From: Bradyrhizobium ontarionense
GTDB lineage: Bacteria; Pseudomonadota; Alphaproteobacteria; Rhizobiales; Xanthobacteraceae
Assembly: GCF_021088345.1 (NCBI RefSeq)
Contig: NZ_CP088156.1
Coordinates: 2,418,001-2,482,000, forward strand
Length of the DNA: 64,000 nucleotides
Direction: 5' to 3'
Shown: piece after piece, positions 16,916 to 29,484 of the stretch
Layout: every line of letters begins with the position of its first letter
How positions within the stretch are numbered: position 1 is the stretch's first letter
The notes under the pieces: generated by a model
What the model was told of the DNA's origin: nothing
The model's database searches: none
Seen by the model: only the letters and a program-made list of their open reading frames with translations
Program-made: the position numbers and the translations under genes

Positions 16916-17613
16916 GCGCCGCGCTGGAAGTGAACGAACTGGCGAGCGGTTACGGCTCGTCGGAGGTCATCAGCAATGTCGGCTTTGAGCTGGCAAAGGC
17001 CGAGACGCTCGCCATCGTCGGCAAGAACGGCATGGGCAAGACCTCGCTGCTCAAGGCGATCATCGGCTTCCTGCCGCCCTGGCGCGGCAGCGTCGCACTT
17101 GACGGCCGCGATGTGACGCGCCTGGCCCCGCATCTGAAGCGCAAGCTCGGCCTCGTCTATGTCCCGCAGGAACATGCGCTGTTCCAGGACCTGTCGGTGC
17201 GCGACAATCTGCGGCTCGGCCTGCTCAGCGACAAGGACATCGATGCCCAGTACACGCAGGTCGGCGGCTGGTTTCCGGTGCTCACACAACGGCTGAACCA
17301 GCGGGCGGGAACGCTGTCGGGCGGCGAGCAGAAGATGCTGATCGTGGCGCGCGCGCTGATGGCCAAACCCGACGTGCTGCTGCTCGACGAGGTCACCGAG
17401 GGCCTGCAGCCCTCCGTCGTCGATCGCTTGTCCGAAGTGCTGGTGCGCGTCCGCCGCGAGATCGGCACCTCCATGATCGTGGTCGAGCAGCATCTGCCGT
17501 TCGCGCTCGGGATCAGCGACCGCTACCTCGTATTCAAGCGCGGCGAGATCGTCGATGCCGCCATCGTCGATGCCGACGCCGCCGCCCGCATCGACGCGCA
17601 TATGCGGATCTAG
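16912..17613 (+). CDS. LivF-type ABC transporter ATPase
   Basis: A 233-residue nucleotide-binding subunit. Walker A is GKNGMGKTS, the signature is TLSGGEQKMLIVARALM and Walker B is VLLLDEVTEGLQP. It starts by ATGA overlap with the fused permease-ATPase gene. With that protein it gives the two ATPase domains of the importer. Its stop overlaps the stop of the convergent RND efflux gene by four bases, and no terminator separates them. Confidence 0.92.
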   Translation: MSAALEVNELASGYGSSEVISNVGFELAKAETLAIVGKNGMGKTSLLKAIIGFLPPWRGSVALDGRDVTRLAPHLKRKLGLVYVPQEHALFQDLSVRDNLRLGLLSDKDIDAQYTQVGGWFPVLTQRLNQRAGTLSGGEQKMLIVARALMAKPDVLLLDEVTEGLQPSVVDRLSEVLVRVRREIGTSMIVVEQHLPFALGISDRYLVFKRGEIVDAAIVDADAAARIDAHMRI

Positions 17614-20600
17614 CGAGCCCGGCGCCGCGAGAACAGCGAGATCAGCACCGGCAGCGTGATCAGGATGACCATCGGCGCCAGCATCATGCCGGTGACGACG
17701 ACGATCGCGAGCGGCTTCTGCACCTGCGAGCCGATGCCGGTCGACAATGCCGCGGGAAACAGGCCGATGCCGGCCACGACGCAGGTCATCAGCACCGGGC
17801 GCAGCTGCAATTCGCCGGTGCGGATGACGGCCTCGATGCGCTCGACACCCTCGTCGATCAGCTGGTTGAACTGCGACAGGATAATGATGCCGTCCATCAC
17901 GGCGATGCCGAACAACGCAATGAAGCCGATCGCCGCGGACACGCTGAACGGGATGCCGGTCAAAACGAGGCCGACGACGCCGCCGAAGATCGCCATCGGG
18001 ATCACGCTCATGGCCAGCAAGGTGTCGGCCATCGAGCCGAAATTGAACCACAAGAGCACACCGATCAAAGCGAGACTGATCGGCACCACGATCGACAGCC
18101 GCTTGATCGCGTCCTGCAGATTGCCGAACTCGCCGACCCATTCGACGCGAGAGCCGGCCGGCAACTGCACCTGGTCGGCGACCTTCTGCTGCGCCTCCTG
18201 GATCGCGCTGCCGAGATCGCGCTCGCGCACCGAGAACTTGATCGGCAGATAGCGCTCCTGCTGCTCGCGGTAGATGTAGGCGGCGCCCGACACCAGCTTG
18301 ATGGTGGCGACCTCGCTGAGCGGGATCTGCGTGATGCCGTTGGGCCCCTGCGCGCCGATGCGCAAATTCTCGATCGCCTCCGCGCTCTTGCGATACTCCG
18401 GCGCCAGGCGAACGATAATCGGGAAATGCCGATCGCTGCCGGGTTCGTAGAGGTCGCCAGCGGTATCGCCGCCGATCGCGACCTTGATGGTGGCGTTGAT
18501 GTCACCCGGTGCAAGGCCGTAGCGCGCCGCCTTGGCGCGGTCGATGTCGATCTGGACCGTCGGCTGTCCGAGCGAGGTGAACACCGCAAGGTCGGTGACG
18601 CCCTGCACAGTGGACAGCACCTGCTTGATCTTGTTGGCGGTGTCCGTCAGCGCCTGCAGATCGTTGCCGTAGAGCTTGATCGAGTTCTCGCCCTTCACGC
18701 CGGACACGGCTTCGGAGACGTTGTCCTGCAGATATTGCGAGAAGTTAAACTCGACGCCAGGAAAGCGCTCATCAAGCTGCTTCAACAACTCGGCGGTGAG
18801 CTGCTCCTTATCCTTCGTGCCGGGCCAGTCCTTGACCGGCTTCAGCGGCGCGAAGAACTCGGCATTGAAAAAGCCGGCAGCATCGGTGCCGTCGTCGGGA
18901 CGGCCATGCTGCGAGACCACGGCCTCGACCTCGGGCCGGGCGCGGATCATCTTGCGCATCTCGTTGACGTAGGCGTTGCCCTCCTGCAGCGAGATCGTCG
19001 GCGGCAGGGTCGCGCGGATCCAGAGATTGCCCTCCTCCAGCTTGGGCAGGAATTCCAGTCCCAGCAGCCGGCCGACCACCAATGTCAGCACCACCAGACC
19101 GATTGCGCCGGTCATCACCAGATTGCGGTTGCCGACGGCCCAGCGCAGCGCGGGCAGATAGATCCGGTGCAGCAGGCGCATCAGCCGGGTCTCGGTCTCC
19201 TCGACATGCGCCGGCAGGATGATCGCGCTCAGCGCGGGCGTGACGGTGAAGGTCGCGAGCAGACCGCCCGCAAGCGCATAGGCGTAGGTGCGCGCCATCG
19301 GCCCGAAGATGTTGCCTTCGACGCCGCTCAAGGTGAACAGCGGCAGGAACGCGGCGATGATGATGGCGGCGGCAAAGAAGATCGAGCGCGACACGTCCGC
19401 CGCGGCAGACAGGATGCCGTGGCTCTTCATGCCCATCATGGTTTCCGGAGAGATGTGGCTCTCCTCGGCTGCGGACAGCGGCGTGGTCTGCGACAGGCGG
19501 CGGAAGATCGCCTCGACCATGATGACGGTGGCATCGACGATCAGGCCGAAATCGATCGCGCCGACCGACAGCAGGTTCGCGGATTCGCCGCGCAGCACCA
19601 GGATGATGACGGCAAAGAACAGCGCAAAGGGAATGGTGGCACCGACGATCAGGGCGCTGCGCAGGTTCCCCAAGAAGATCCACTGCAGCAGCACGATCAG
19701 GCCGATGCCGACGACCATGTTGTGCAGAACGGTGTGGGTCGTGGTGTCGATCAGGTCCTTGCGGTCGTAGATACGTTCGATGTGCACGCCCGGCGGCAGG
19801 ATGGTGGAGCTGTTGATCTGGTCCACCAACTGCTCGACGCGCGCGATCGTGGGCGAGCTCTGCTCGCCGCGCCGCATCAGCACGATGCCCTGGACGATGT
19901 CGTCGTTGTTGTTGAGGCCGGCGATGCCGAGCCGCTGCTTTTCCGCGATGGTGACGGTGGCAACGTCCCTCACCAGAACCGGATTGCCGCCGCTCTGCGA
20001 CACCATCGTGTTGGCAAGGTCGTCGATCGAGCGGATCAGGCCGACGCCGCGCACGACAGCGGATTGCGTGCCGATATCGACCGTGTTGCCGCCGACGTTG
20101 ATGTTGGAATTGCCCACCGCCTGCAGCAGCTGCGGCAGGGTCAGGCCGTTGGCGACAAGCTTGTTGAAATCGACCTGGATCTCATAAGTCTTGGTCTTGC
20201 CGCCCCAGCCGGTGACGTCGATGACTCCAGGCACGGCGCGGAAGCGGCGCTGCAACACCCAGTCCTGCAAGGTCTTGAGATCGAGCACGCTGTAGCCGGG
20301 CGGGCCGCGCAGCCGATAGCGATAGATCTCGCCGACCGCGCTCAACGGCGAGATCTGCGGCGTCACGTTACCCGGCAGAGGCGAGAGCTGCGACAGCCGG
20401 TTCAGTACCTGCTGCAGCGCCTCGTCATAGGTGTAGTCGAACGAGAACTGCAGCTTGACGTCGGACAGGCCGTACAGCGAGATCGTGCGGATGGTGCGCA
20501 GGTTCTTGATGCCGGCGACCTGGGTCTCGATCGGGATCGTGATGTAGCGCTCGATCTCCTCCGCCGACAGGCCGTTGCTCTGCGTCACGATGTCGACCAT

Positions 20601-20732
20601 CGGCGGGGTCGGATCGGGATAGGCCTCGATGTTGAGCTGGCGGAACGCGATCAGGCCGCCGATCAGGACGGCGACGAACATTCCGACCATCAGGAAGCGC
20701 CGCTGGACGGCGATGGCGACGAGACGGTCCAT
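17610..20732 (-). CDS. CusA/CzcA-family RND efflux pump
   Basis: A 1040-residue inner-membrane RND transporter of the heavy-metal efflux type, with twelve transmembrane helices and two large periplasmic loops. The motif GAIDFGLIVDATVIMVEA in helix 4 is the HME-type DFGxxVD proton-relay signature, and the start MDRLVAIAVQRRFLMVGM is typical. The adaptor gene lies 42 bases upstream on the same strand. No outer-membrane channel is encoded with it. A metal (copper, silver, zinc, cobalt or nickel) is the likely cargo, but the sequence does not tell which; some members of this branch export organic compounds. Confidence 0.9.
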   Translation of the reverse strand: MDRLVAIAVQRRFLMVGMFVAVLIGGLIAFRQLNIEAYPDPTPPMVDIVTQSNGLSAEEIERYITIPIETQVAGIKNLRTIRTISLYGLSDVKLQFSFDYTYDEALQQVLNRLSQLSPLPGNVTPQISPLSAVGEIYRYRLRGPPGYSVLDLKTLQDWVLQRRFRAVPGVIDVTGWGGKTKTYEIQVDFNKLVANGLTLPQLLQAVGNSNINVGGNTVDIGTQSAVVRGVGLIRSIDDLANTMVSQSGGNPVLVRDVATVTIAEKQRLGIAGLNNNDDIVQGIVLMRRGEQSSPTIARVEQLVDQINSSTILPPGVHIERIYDRKDLIDTTTHTVLHNMVVGIGLIVLLQWIFLGNLRSALIVGATIPFALFFAVIILVLRGESANLLSVGAIDFGLIVDATVIMVEAIFRRLSQTTPLSAAEESHISPETMMGMKSHGILSAAADVSRSIFFAAAIIIAAFLPLFTLSGVEGNIFGPMARTYAYALAGGLLATFTVTPALSAIILPAHVEETETRLMRLLHRIYLPALRWAVGNRNLVMTGAIGLVVLTLVVGRLLGLEFLPKLEEGNLWIRATLPPTISLQEGNAYVNEMRKMIRARPEVEAVVSQHGRPDDGTDAAGFFNAEFFAPLKPVKDWPGTKDKEQLTAELLKQLDERFPGVEFNFSQYLQDNVSEAVSGVKGENSIKLYGNDLQALTDTANKIKQVLSTVQGVTDLAVFTSLGQPTVQIDIDRAKAARYGLAPGDINATIKVAIGGDTAGDLYEPGSDRHFPIIVRLAPEYRKSAEAIENLRIGAQGPNGITQIPLSEVATIKLVSGAAYIYREQQERYLPIKFSVRERDLGSAIQEAQQKVADQVQLPAGSRVEWVGEFGNLQDAIKRLSIVVPISLALIGVLLWFNFGSMADTLLAMSVIPMAIFGGVVGLVLTGIPFSVSAAIGFIALFGIAVMDGIIILSQFNQLIDEGVERIEAVIRTGELQLRPVLMTCVVAGIGLFPAALSTGIGSQVQKPLAIVVVTGMMLAPMVILITLPVLISLFSRRRAR

Positions 20733-20774
20733 TCAGATCGGCACTTTCAGAAAGGCAGGCAGGAGGACCGCATC

Positions 20775-22025
20775 TCAGCTGCCCGAGGCTGCGCGATCGA
20801 TGAACAGGCTGCCCTTGGTGACGATCTGCTCGCCCGAGCTCAGATTGCTTTCGACCGCGACCTGATCGCCATTGATCAAACCGGTCTTGATCTTGCGCAG
20901 CTCGATCGACTTGTCGGGGCGGGCGACCCAGACGCGAACCTGGTTGCCTTCGTAGATCAGCGCCTGCCGGGGCACTGCGACGGCGGGCTGTTCGCCTGGC
21001 GAATAGATCGTCACATTGGCGAACATCTCGGGCTTCAGCAGGCCATCCTTGTTGTCGATGGTGGCGCGGACCAGCAGCCGCCGGGTCGCCGGGTCGATCG
21101 ATGCGGCGACGTAGTTGATGCTGGCTTTGAGCGGCCGGCCGGGCAGCGCCAGCACGTTGACGAGAATCTCCTCGCCGATGTTCACCAGCGCCGCATCGCT
21201 CTCGCGAACAAAGGCGGTGAGCCAGACGGTGGAGAGATCACCGATCACGAACACCGGATCGCTCGCGCCCGAGTTGACGTATTGTCCCGGGCCGACCTTA
21301 CGCTGCACGACGGTGCCGGCGATCGGCGAATAGATCGTGATCTCGCGGTCGATCACGCCCTTGTTCTGGAAATCCGCGATCGCGGCATCCGTGAAGCCGA
21401 GAATGCGCAGCTTGTTGCGCGCGGCTTCCAGCGACGTTTGTGACGAACGCATGTCATTCTGGGCTTGAACGGAGGTCGCCTCCGCCTGCTGGAAATCCTT
21501 CAGCGGGATCGCGCGGCCTTCGAACAGATCCTTGGCGCGCTTGTACTGGATGTCGGCGAGATCGAGCGCGGACTTCGCCTTGTTCATCGAGGTGATGGCG
21601 GCGATGAAATCGTTCTGGGCCTGCACGGTATCGGCGGCCTCGATCACGAACAGCGGCTGGCCCTGCTTGACGTTGTCGCCCGGGCGGGCAAGCAGCTTGG
21701 TGACACGGCCGGCATAGGGGGAAAACACCGGCGTCGAGCGGTCCTCGTCGACGGCAACCTTGCCCTCGGTGACGTGCTCGGCGCGGAAAATCTTTTCACA
21801 GACCGGCTCGATCGTCAGCGTCGCCCATTCCGCCGCCGAGGGCGTGAAGGTGGTGCCGTTGCGCTTGGACTGGCTGGAGAGCTCGATATTGTCCTTCGCA
21901 GCCGATCCCGATTGGAATTGCATGTAGCCATAGCCGCCCGCGCCGGCCATCGCCAGGGCAGCAAGGCCGATCAGCAGCCGCTTGGTGCTGAGCATCTGCG
22001 GAGATGGGTTCATGTCAGACGCCAT
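20775..22025 (-). CDS. RND periplasmic adaptor (membrane fusion protein)
   Basis: A 416-residue adaptor of the CusB/CzcB type. An N-terminal signal anchor (RLLIGLAALAMAGAGGYGYMQF) is followed by a barrel-sandwich segment (FSPYAGRVTKLLARPGDNVKQGQPLF), a helical hairpin and a beta-barrel/membrane-proximal part (VAVPRQALIYEGNQVRVWVARPDKSIELR). It links the CusA-like pump to an outer-membrane channel. The ATG at 22025 is taken as start; an ATG at 22013 is equally possible since neither has a strong ribosome-binding site. A direct repeat typical of response-regulator binding lies about 160 bases upstream. Confidence 0.88.
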   Translation of the reverse strand: MASDMNPSPQMLSTKRLLIGLAALAMAGAGGYGYMQFQSGSAAKDNIELSSQSKRNGTTFTPSAAEWATLTIEPVCEKIFRAEHVTEGKVAVDEDRSTPVFSPYAGRVTKLLARPGDNVKQGQPLFVIEAADTVQAQNDFIAAITSMNKAKSALDLADIQYKRAKDLFEGRAIPLKDFQQAEATSVQAQNDMRSSQTSLEAARNKLRILGFTDAAIADFQNKGVIDREITIYSPIAGTVVQRKVGPGQYVNSGASDPVFVIGDLSTVWLTAFVRESDAALVNIGEEILVNVLALPGRPLKASINYVAASIDPATRRLLVRATIDNKDGLLKPEMFANVTIYSPGEQPAVAVPRQALIYEGNQVRVWVARPDKSIELRKIKTGLINGDQVAVESNLSSGEQIVTKGSLFIDRAASGS

Positions 22026-22180
22026 GGCTGGTCAGATCGGCTCGCTTGATCGGTCGACGATTCCGGCTTTGGCGGTCTCATCGTTGCGCTAATAGTGCGG
22101 AACTGGAGCTTTAAACAACCTAAAAATCGCCCAACTCGCCTCTGTTTTGCTTTAAAAATTTGAAAGTTCAACGACAGCCG

Positions 22181-22198
22181 TTCAGCTTGCATTCAGCT
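22181..22198 (-). promoter_or_regulatory. Direct repeat TTCAGCT-N4-TTCAGCT upstream of the RND operon
   Basis: Two identical seven-base half-sites repeat with 11-base spacing, about one helix turn, in an AT-richer stretch (22090-22200). This is the geometry of OmpR/PhoB-class response-regulator sites. The only nearby gene it could control is the efflux adaptor gene on the minus strand. Regulator identity is unknown. Confidence 0.5.
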
Positions 22199-22529
22199 CG
22201 TTTTGGGCAATCGCGGTTCCACCGCGACGCACCATGGCAGCATCGGGGCGCGACGGATCGCCGTGACGGTGTTGCCGACCTGCAAGCCAACCTCTGCGGG
22301 TACGCGCCTACTCCAGCCTCACATCCATGTTCCGGGTTTGCGTCTCGGCTCGGACGGGATCGCAACGTGGTGCGTTTCCGCCAAAATCGAGTCATGGTTT
22401 CCATGGCCCTGCGATTGGTGACGGTCCGTCGTGCGATCATCGATTGCAGCCTCGATCAGGTGACTGTGACGCGCACATGAATACGTAGTCTCGCGGCGCA
22501 GATGCGTCCGAGTCTTGCCGATCGTTTCA

Positions 22530-22890
22530 CCCTCTCGTGAGAAGGGCGCAGGGAAGGCCAGGCGTCGGCTGACGCCTGCGGCCCGCCTGCGAAAAAAATG
22601 CAGGCGGCAGGTACCACAGGTGCAGCCGAGAACGCCCGGCCTTCCCTGCGCGACGGTTTTCACGTTTATAGCGCGCTCTCCCCGGTGTCCGGCTTTTAGC
22701 CACCGTCGTCAGCGGGATCATCACCCGCGGACTTGGCGCCAGCATCGGGGCGCCAGGACCACACGCCTTCACGTCCGCAAGCTGCCGTTCGTCCGCGCAG
22801 GTCGCCCCGCGCTGCGGCATCTCACAGCCATCGCATCCCCGCCCCGCGTGTCGTGACGATCGCGCGCAACGCCCCTTCTCGATGAGGCGG
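22530..22890 (-). repeat. Structured ~360-bp interspersed element, copy B
   Basis: This is the second copy of the element at 9421-9779, inverted. A perfect 14-pair outer stem (22546-22559 with 22638-22651) encloses a perfect eight-pair hairpin (22583-22590 with 22600-22607) and a further seven-pair hairpin (22560-22566 with 22571-22577). Several stem positions differ from copy A with compensating changes. The gap 22026-23011 otherwise holds only the adaptor promoter region; I see no gene in it. Confidence 0.75.
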
Positions 22891-23011
22891 GATGCGCGGA
22901 CTAGAGCATGAATTCTGAAAAAAAGAAAGCGGAAATTTTGGGCGCAGCGTCGCTGTTTTCTGAATTTCGGGATCGCGGCGCTACCCTCCGATGACAGTCC
23001 GTGCTGCGGCC

Positions 23012-23149
23012 GGTGAGCACGTCACGACGCGCGATGCGCGCCGTGCCTTTGCCCACCCTACGCAATCGCGGCGGCTCATGATGGACCGTAGGGTGGGCAA
23101 AGACGCTTCGGGCGATGCAAAGCATCGCACGGAGCGTCGTGCCCACCGT
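23012..23149. repeat. REP pair, left of the RAYT gene
   Basis: Two head-to-head REP palindromes, 23012-23062 and 23087-23149. Each has GTAGGGTGGGCAAAG at one end, GTGCCCACC or a variant at the other, and an internal GCGATGC/GCATCGC stem. Confidence 0.85.
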
Positions 23150-23151
23150 CT

Positions 23152-23679
23152 TCACTCACCAAACGAGCCGGCAATCTCCTTGACGTCTCCTCCCCAATCT
23201 GGGGCAAGCCAACCGCGTTCGACGAAGCGATGGAAACTGCTGTCTGGCCAGTCTGCAACGCGGGCCACGTGCCCGTGCTTGACGGGATTGAAATGGATGT
23301 AGTCGATATGGCGGTCCAGATCGGCATCGTTGCGGATGACATGCTCCCAGTAGCGGCGCTGCCAGATTCCCTTCTCGCGTTTTGCGGACAGGCTTTGCGA
23401 TTTCGTCTGAGGATTCAGTCCTCGGGAGAAACTGCTCTTGATCATGTTCCAGCGGATTGAATAGTCGGAGTCATCTTCCGGCAATACCCAGATTGCATGG
23501 AGATGGTCGGACAGAACGCAGATCGCAATCGTCTCGAAAGGACGGCGTTCACGCGCGAGGCGATAGCATGATCGGAGCCGGTCGACTTGATCGACAAGCA
23601 GACGACTCGTGCGATCCTCCAGGACGACTGTGAAGAAGAACATGCCGCCTTTGATGGATGCTCTGCGATAGTTCGGCAT
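23152..23679 (-). CDS. REP-associated tyrosine transposase (RAYT, TnpA_REP)
   Basis: A 175-residue single-strand HUH-type (Y1) transposase of the REP-associated class. The metal-binding HxH is in LSDHLHAIWVLPEDD. The helix around GIWQRRYWEHVIRNDADL carries the likely catalytic tyrosine, and YIHFNPVKHGHV is a family signature. The start at 23679 is set by GGAGGTGAT placed directly before the ATG; the longer frame only reads into the flanking REP. Such proteins bind and cleave REP hairpins and are thought to spread REP elements, here including the pairs at 38 kb and remnants at 42.4 kb. The gene appears intact. Confidence 0.93.
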   Translation of the reverse strand: MPNYRRASIKGGMFFFTVVLEDRTSRLLVDQVDRLRSCYRLARERRPFETIAICVLSDHLHAIWVLPEDDSDYSIRWNMIKSSFSRGLNPQTKSQSLSAKREKGIWQRRYWEHVIRNDADLDRHIDYIHFNPVKHGHVARVADWPDSSFHRFVERGWLAPDWGGDVKEIAGSFGE

Positions 23680-23704
23680 GATCACCTCCATCGCGCCTGC
23701 GGCC

Positions 23705-23851
23705 GGTGGGCACGTCACGACGCGCGATGCGCGCCGCGTCTTTGCCCACCCTACAATTCGTAAGCTCGATCTTACAAACTAACAAAGAATCGTAGGGTGG
23801 GCAAAGGCGCTTCGGCGATGCGAAGCATCGCACGATGCGCCGTGCCCACCG
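23705..23851. repeat. REP pair, right of the RAYT gene
   Basis: REP palindromes 23705-23754 and 23791-23851 mirror the left pair. The first is nearly identical to 23012-23062. The second differs from 23087-23149 at a few bases. Confidence 0.85.
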
Positions 23852-23873
23852 CCTCTCCACGATTCAAGGACCC

Positions 23874-27509
<3,636 letters not shown>

Positions 27510-27550
27510 GGCGAGGCCGTGTTCAACTGGTTACGCACATTCTCTCCACT

Positions 27551-27764
27551 CGTCATTCCGGGGCGTGCGGAGATCGAGGCCGACGCACGTCGGCCTCGAG
27601 TCGTAGCGCGAGCCCGGAATCCATAACCACCGCCGGACGTGGGAAGCGGGCTGCGCATGGCATCTTTCTTCGACAAATGACGGCCTGTGGATATGGATTC
27701 CGGGCTCATTCGCGCTGCTCCAAAATGGCTTCGCCATTTTGCGCGCGAATGCCCCGGAATGACG
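27551..27764. repeat. Palindromic repeat between dnaE2 and imuB
   Basis: Arms CGTCATTCCGGGGC and GCCCCGGAATGACG bound a 214-base element with nested hairpins, for example AAAATGGC/GCCATTTT. It fills much of the 391-base gap 27510-27900 between imuB and dnaE2, which otherwise contains no gene. Confidence 0.85.
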
Positions 27765-27900
27765 AAGTCATTGAGACCGAGTTCGTGGCGCGCATCTCGA
27801 AGGATGGTGACGGCCGCGCCGGCGGGGACAATGAGCGACCCTATGCGATCGCTCTTCCGCAAGCGGAGAGACGTCGGCACCGCGGCAATCTCCCCTCCCC

Positions 27901-29484
27901 TCATGCGAACAGCCCGTGCATGTACCAGGCGGGCTGCACCGGCCGGCCTTCAGGCTGCTCCAGCTCGCGGTCGTAGAGCCCGTCGCGGTAGAGCCAGAAG
28001 CGCAGGCCGTGCTCGTCCTCGACGCGGAAATAGTCGCGGGTCAGCCCCTGTCCCTCCGGCCGCCACCATTCCATCGCGATGCGCTCCGGTCCTTCGGCGC
28101 GCACCACCGCATGCGCGGCGCGGCGCCAGACGAAGCGCGCCGGCGGGCCGTCCGGCACCTCGGCGATCACCTGGATCGCCTCCGGCTGCGCGAACAGCCG
28201 CAGCGGTCGCAGCGGCGGCTCGTCTGCCTCACGCTCCGGCCAATCGGCCGCGGTGGCGGCGGCGAGATGCTGCTGCGCCTGTAACGGCAGCGTCGCCCGC
28301 TCCGGGATGTGGGTCTCCACCGGCAGATATACGACCACGCGCCTGCCGCCGATGCGCGCGGCGATACGGTCGATCAGGGCCGCCAGCTCGTCATTGTCAT
28401 GAACATGGGCATCGAGATCGCGCTGCTGCTGCACCACGATCTCGCTGCGGCTCGCCGACAGCCGGATCATGTCGAAGCCGAAGCCGGGATCGAGCGGATC
28501 GTTCAGGGCCTCCAGGCGGTCGCGGAACAGCCGGTCGATGACCGTGGCCTCGGTGACCGGCTGGCCGGTCTCGACCGCGATCACCCGCACCAGCCCATCG
28601 GTACGGAAGAAGCAGGCCTCCAGCCGCCGCGCGCCCTTGCCCTGCTGCGCCATCGCCCTCACCAGCATCGCGGCGAGGCTGGACAGGCTGGCCGCGATCA
28701 CGGTGTCGGTCGCGACCGGCTCGGCGAAGCGCTTCTCGACGATGTAGTCCGGCGGGACTTTCCGCGGGCTGATCGGCGCATCGGCTTCGCCCAGCGCCTG
28801 GGCGAGCACGCGGGTGAAGCCGGCGCCGAAGCGCGCCGTGATCTCATTGCGGCCGCGCGCGGCGACGTCGCCGATCGTCTTCAGGCCGGCGCGGCGCAGG
28901 CCGAGCGTGATGGCCTCGCTGCCGCCGAGCGCGGCCACCGGCAGCAGCGACACCGTGGCCGCCTCCTCGCCGTCCGGCACGATGCGGCCATGCACCTGCC
29001 GGTTCAGCGTACGCGCGCACACCGCATTGGACGCGATTGCCGCCGACACGGTGACGCCGCGCGCGGTCAGTGCATCGCAGACCGACTGCATCAGCTTCGC
29101 CTCGCCGCCGAACAGATGGACGCAGCCGGTGATGTCGAGCGTCAGCCCATGCGGGGAATCGAGCGCCACCAGCGGGGTGAAGCGGTCGCACCAGTCGGCG
29201 ATGCCTTCCAGCATATGAGCGTCAGCCGCGAGATCGGCCTCGTGCACGACGAGGTCGGGACAGACGGCGCGGGCGTTCGCCAGCGGCTGGCCGAGGCTCA
29301 CGCCATGGCGCGCCGCCGCCTCGTCGAGCGAATGGATCAACAGCGCATTGGCGTCCTTGATGACGACGACCTGCGGCTTGGCATCAGGCAGAGCGGCGGC
29401 GCGGCTGCGCATGATGCGATCGATGGGCAGGCGCGGCAGCCACAGGCTGAGGATCCGCCGCCGGTTCGCTGAAACGGCACGCAT
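27901..29484 (-). CDS. imuB: ImuB, Y-family-like mutasome protein
   Basis: About 527 residues resembling Y-family DNA polymerases but with degenerate active-site motifs, as is typical for ImuB. The first motif reads SLWLPRLPIDRIM and the usual DE pair is replaced by HGLTLDITG. ImuB bridges ImuA, DnaE2 and the beta clamp rather than polymerising. A thumb-like HhH segment (LRRAGLKTIGDVAARGRNEITARFG) and a long C-terminal region are present. The ATG at 29484 (MRAVSANRRR) is the likely start. It overlaps the 3' end of imuA by 101 bases in another frame, implying coupled translation. Confidence 0.9.
   Translation of the reverse strand: MRAVSANRRRILSLWLPRLPIDRIMRSRAAALPDAKPQVVVIKDANALLIHSLDEAAARHGVSLGQPLANARAVCPDLVVHEADLAADAHMLEGIADWCDRFTPLVALDSPHGLTLDITGCVHLFGGEAKLMQSVCDALTARGVTVSAAIASNAVCARTLNRQVHGRIVPDGEEAATVSLLPVAALGGSEAITLGLRRAGLKTIGDVAARGRNEITARFGAGFTRVLAQALGEADAPISPRKVPPDYIVEKRFAEPVATDTVIAASLSSLAAMLVRAMAQQGKGARRLEACFFRTDGLVRVIAVETGQPVTEATVIDRLFRDRLEALNDPLDPGFGFDMIRLSASRSEIVVQQQRDLDAHVHDNDELAALIDRIAARIGGRRVVVYLPVETHIPERATLPLQAQQHLAAATAADWPEREADEPPLRPLRLFAQPEAIQVIAEVPDGPPARFVWRRAAHAVVRAEGPERIAMEWWRPEGQGLTRDYFRVEDEHGLRFWLYRDGLYDRELEQPEGRPVQPAWYMHGLFA

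Larger units (their letters stand above)
23012..23851. mobile_element. RAYT transposase gene bracketed by two REP pairs
   Basis: Four REP copies flank one transposase gene symmetrically: an inverted copy (23012-23062), a direct copy (23087-23149), the gene, an inverted copy (23705-23754) and a direct copy (23791-23851). All share the ends GTAGGGTGGGCAAAG and CGTGCCCACC. This is the typical source arrangement from which non-autonomous REP pairs spread. Confidence 0.85.

Noticed and set aside
18426..21443. A 1005-codon open frame antisense to the RND efflux genes
   Set aside because: Its low-complexity Arg/Gln/Asp-rich composition and lack of ribosome-binding site are those of a GC-bias shadow. 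The minus-strand genes have full family motifs.
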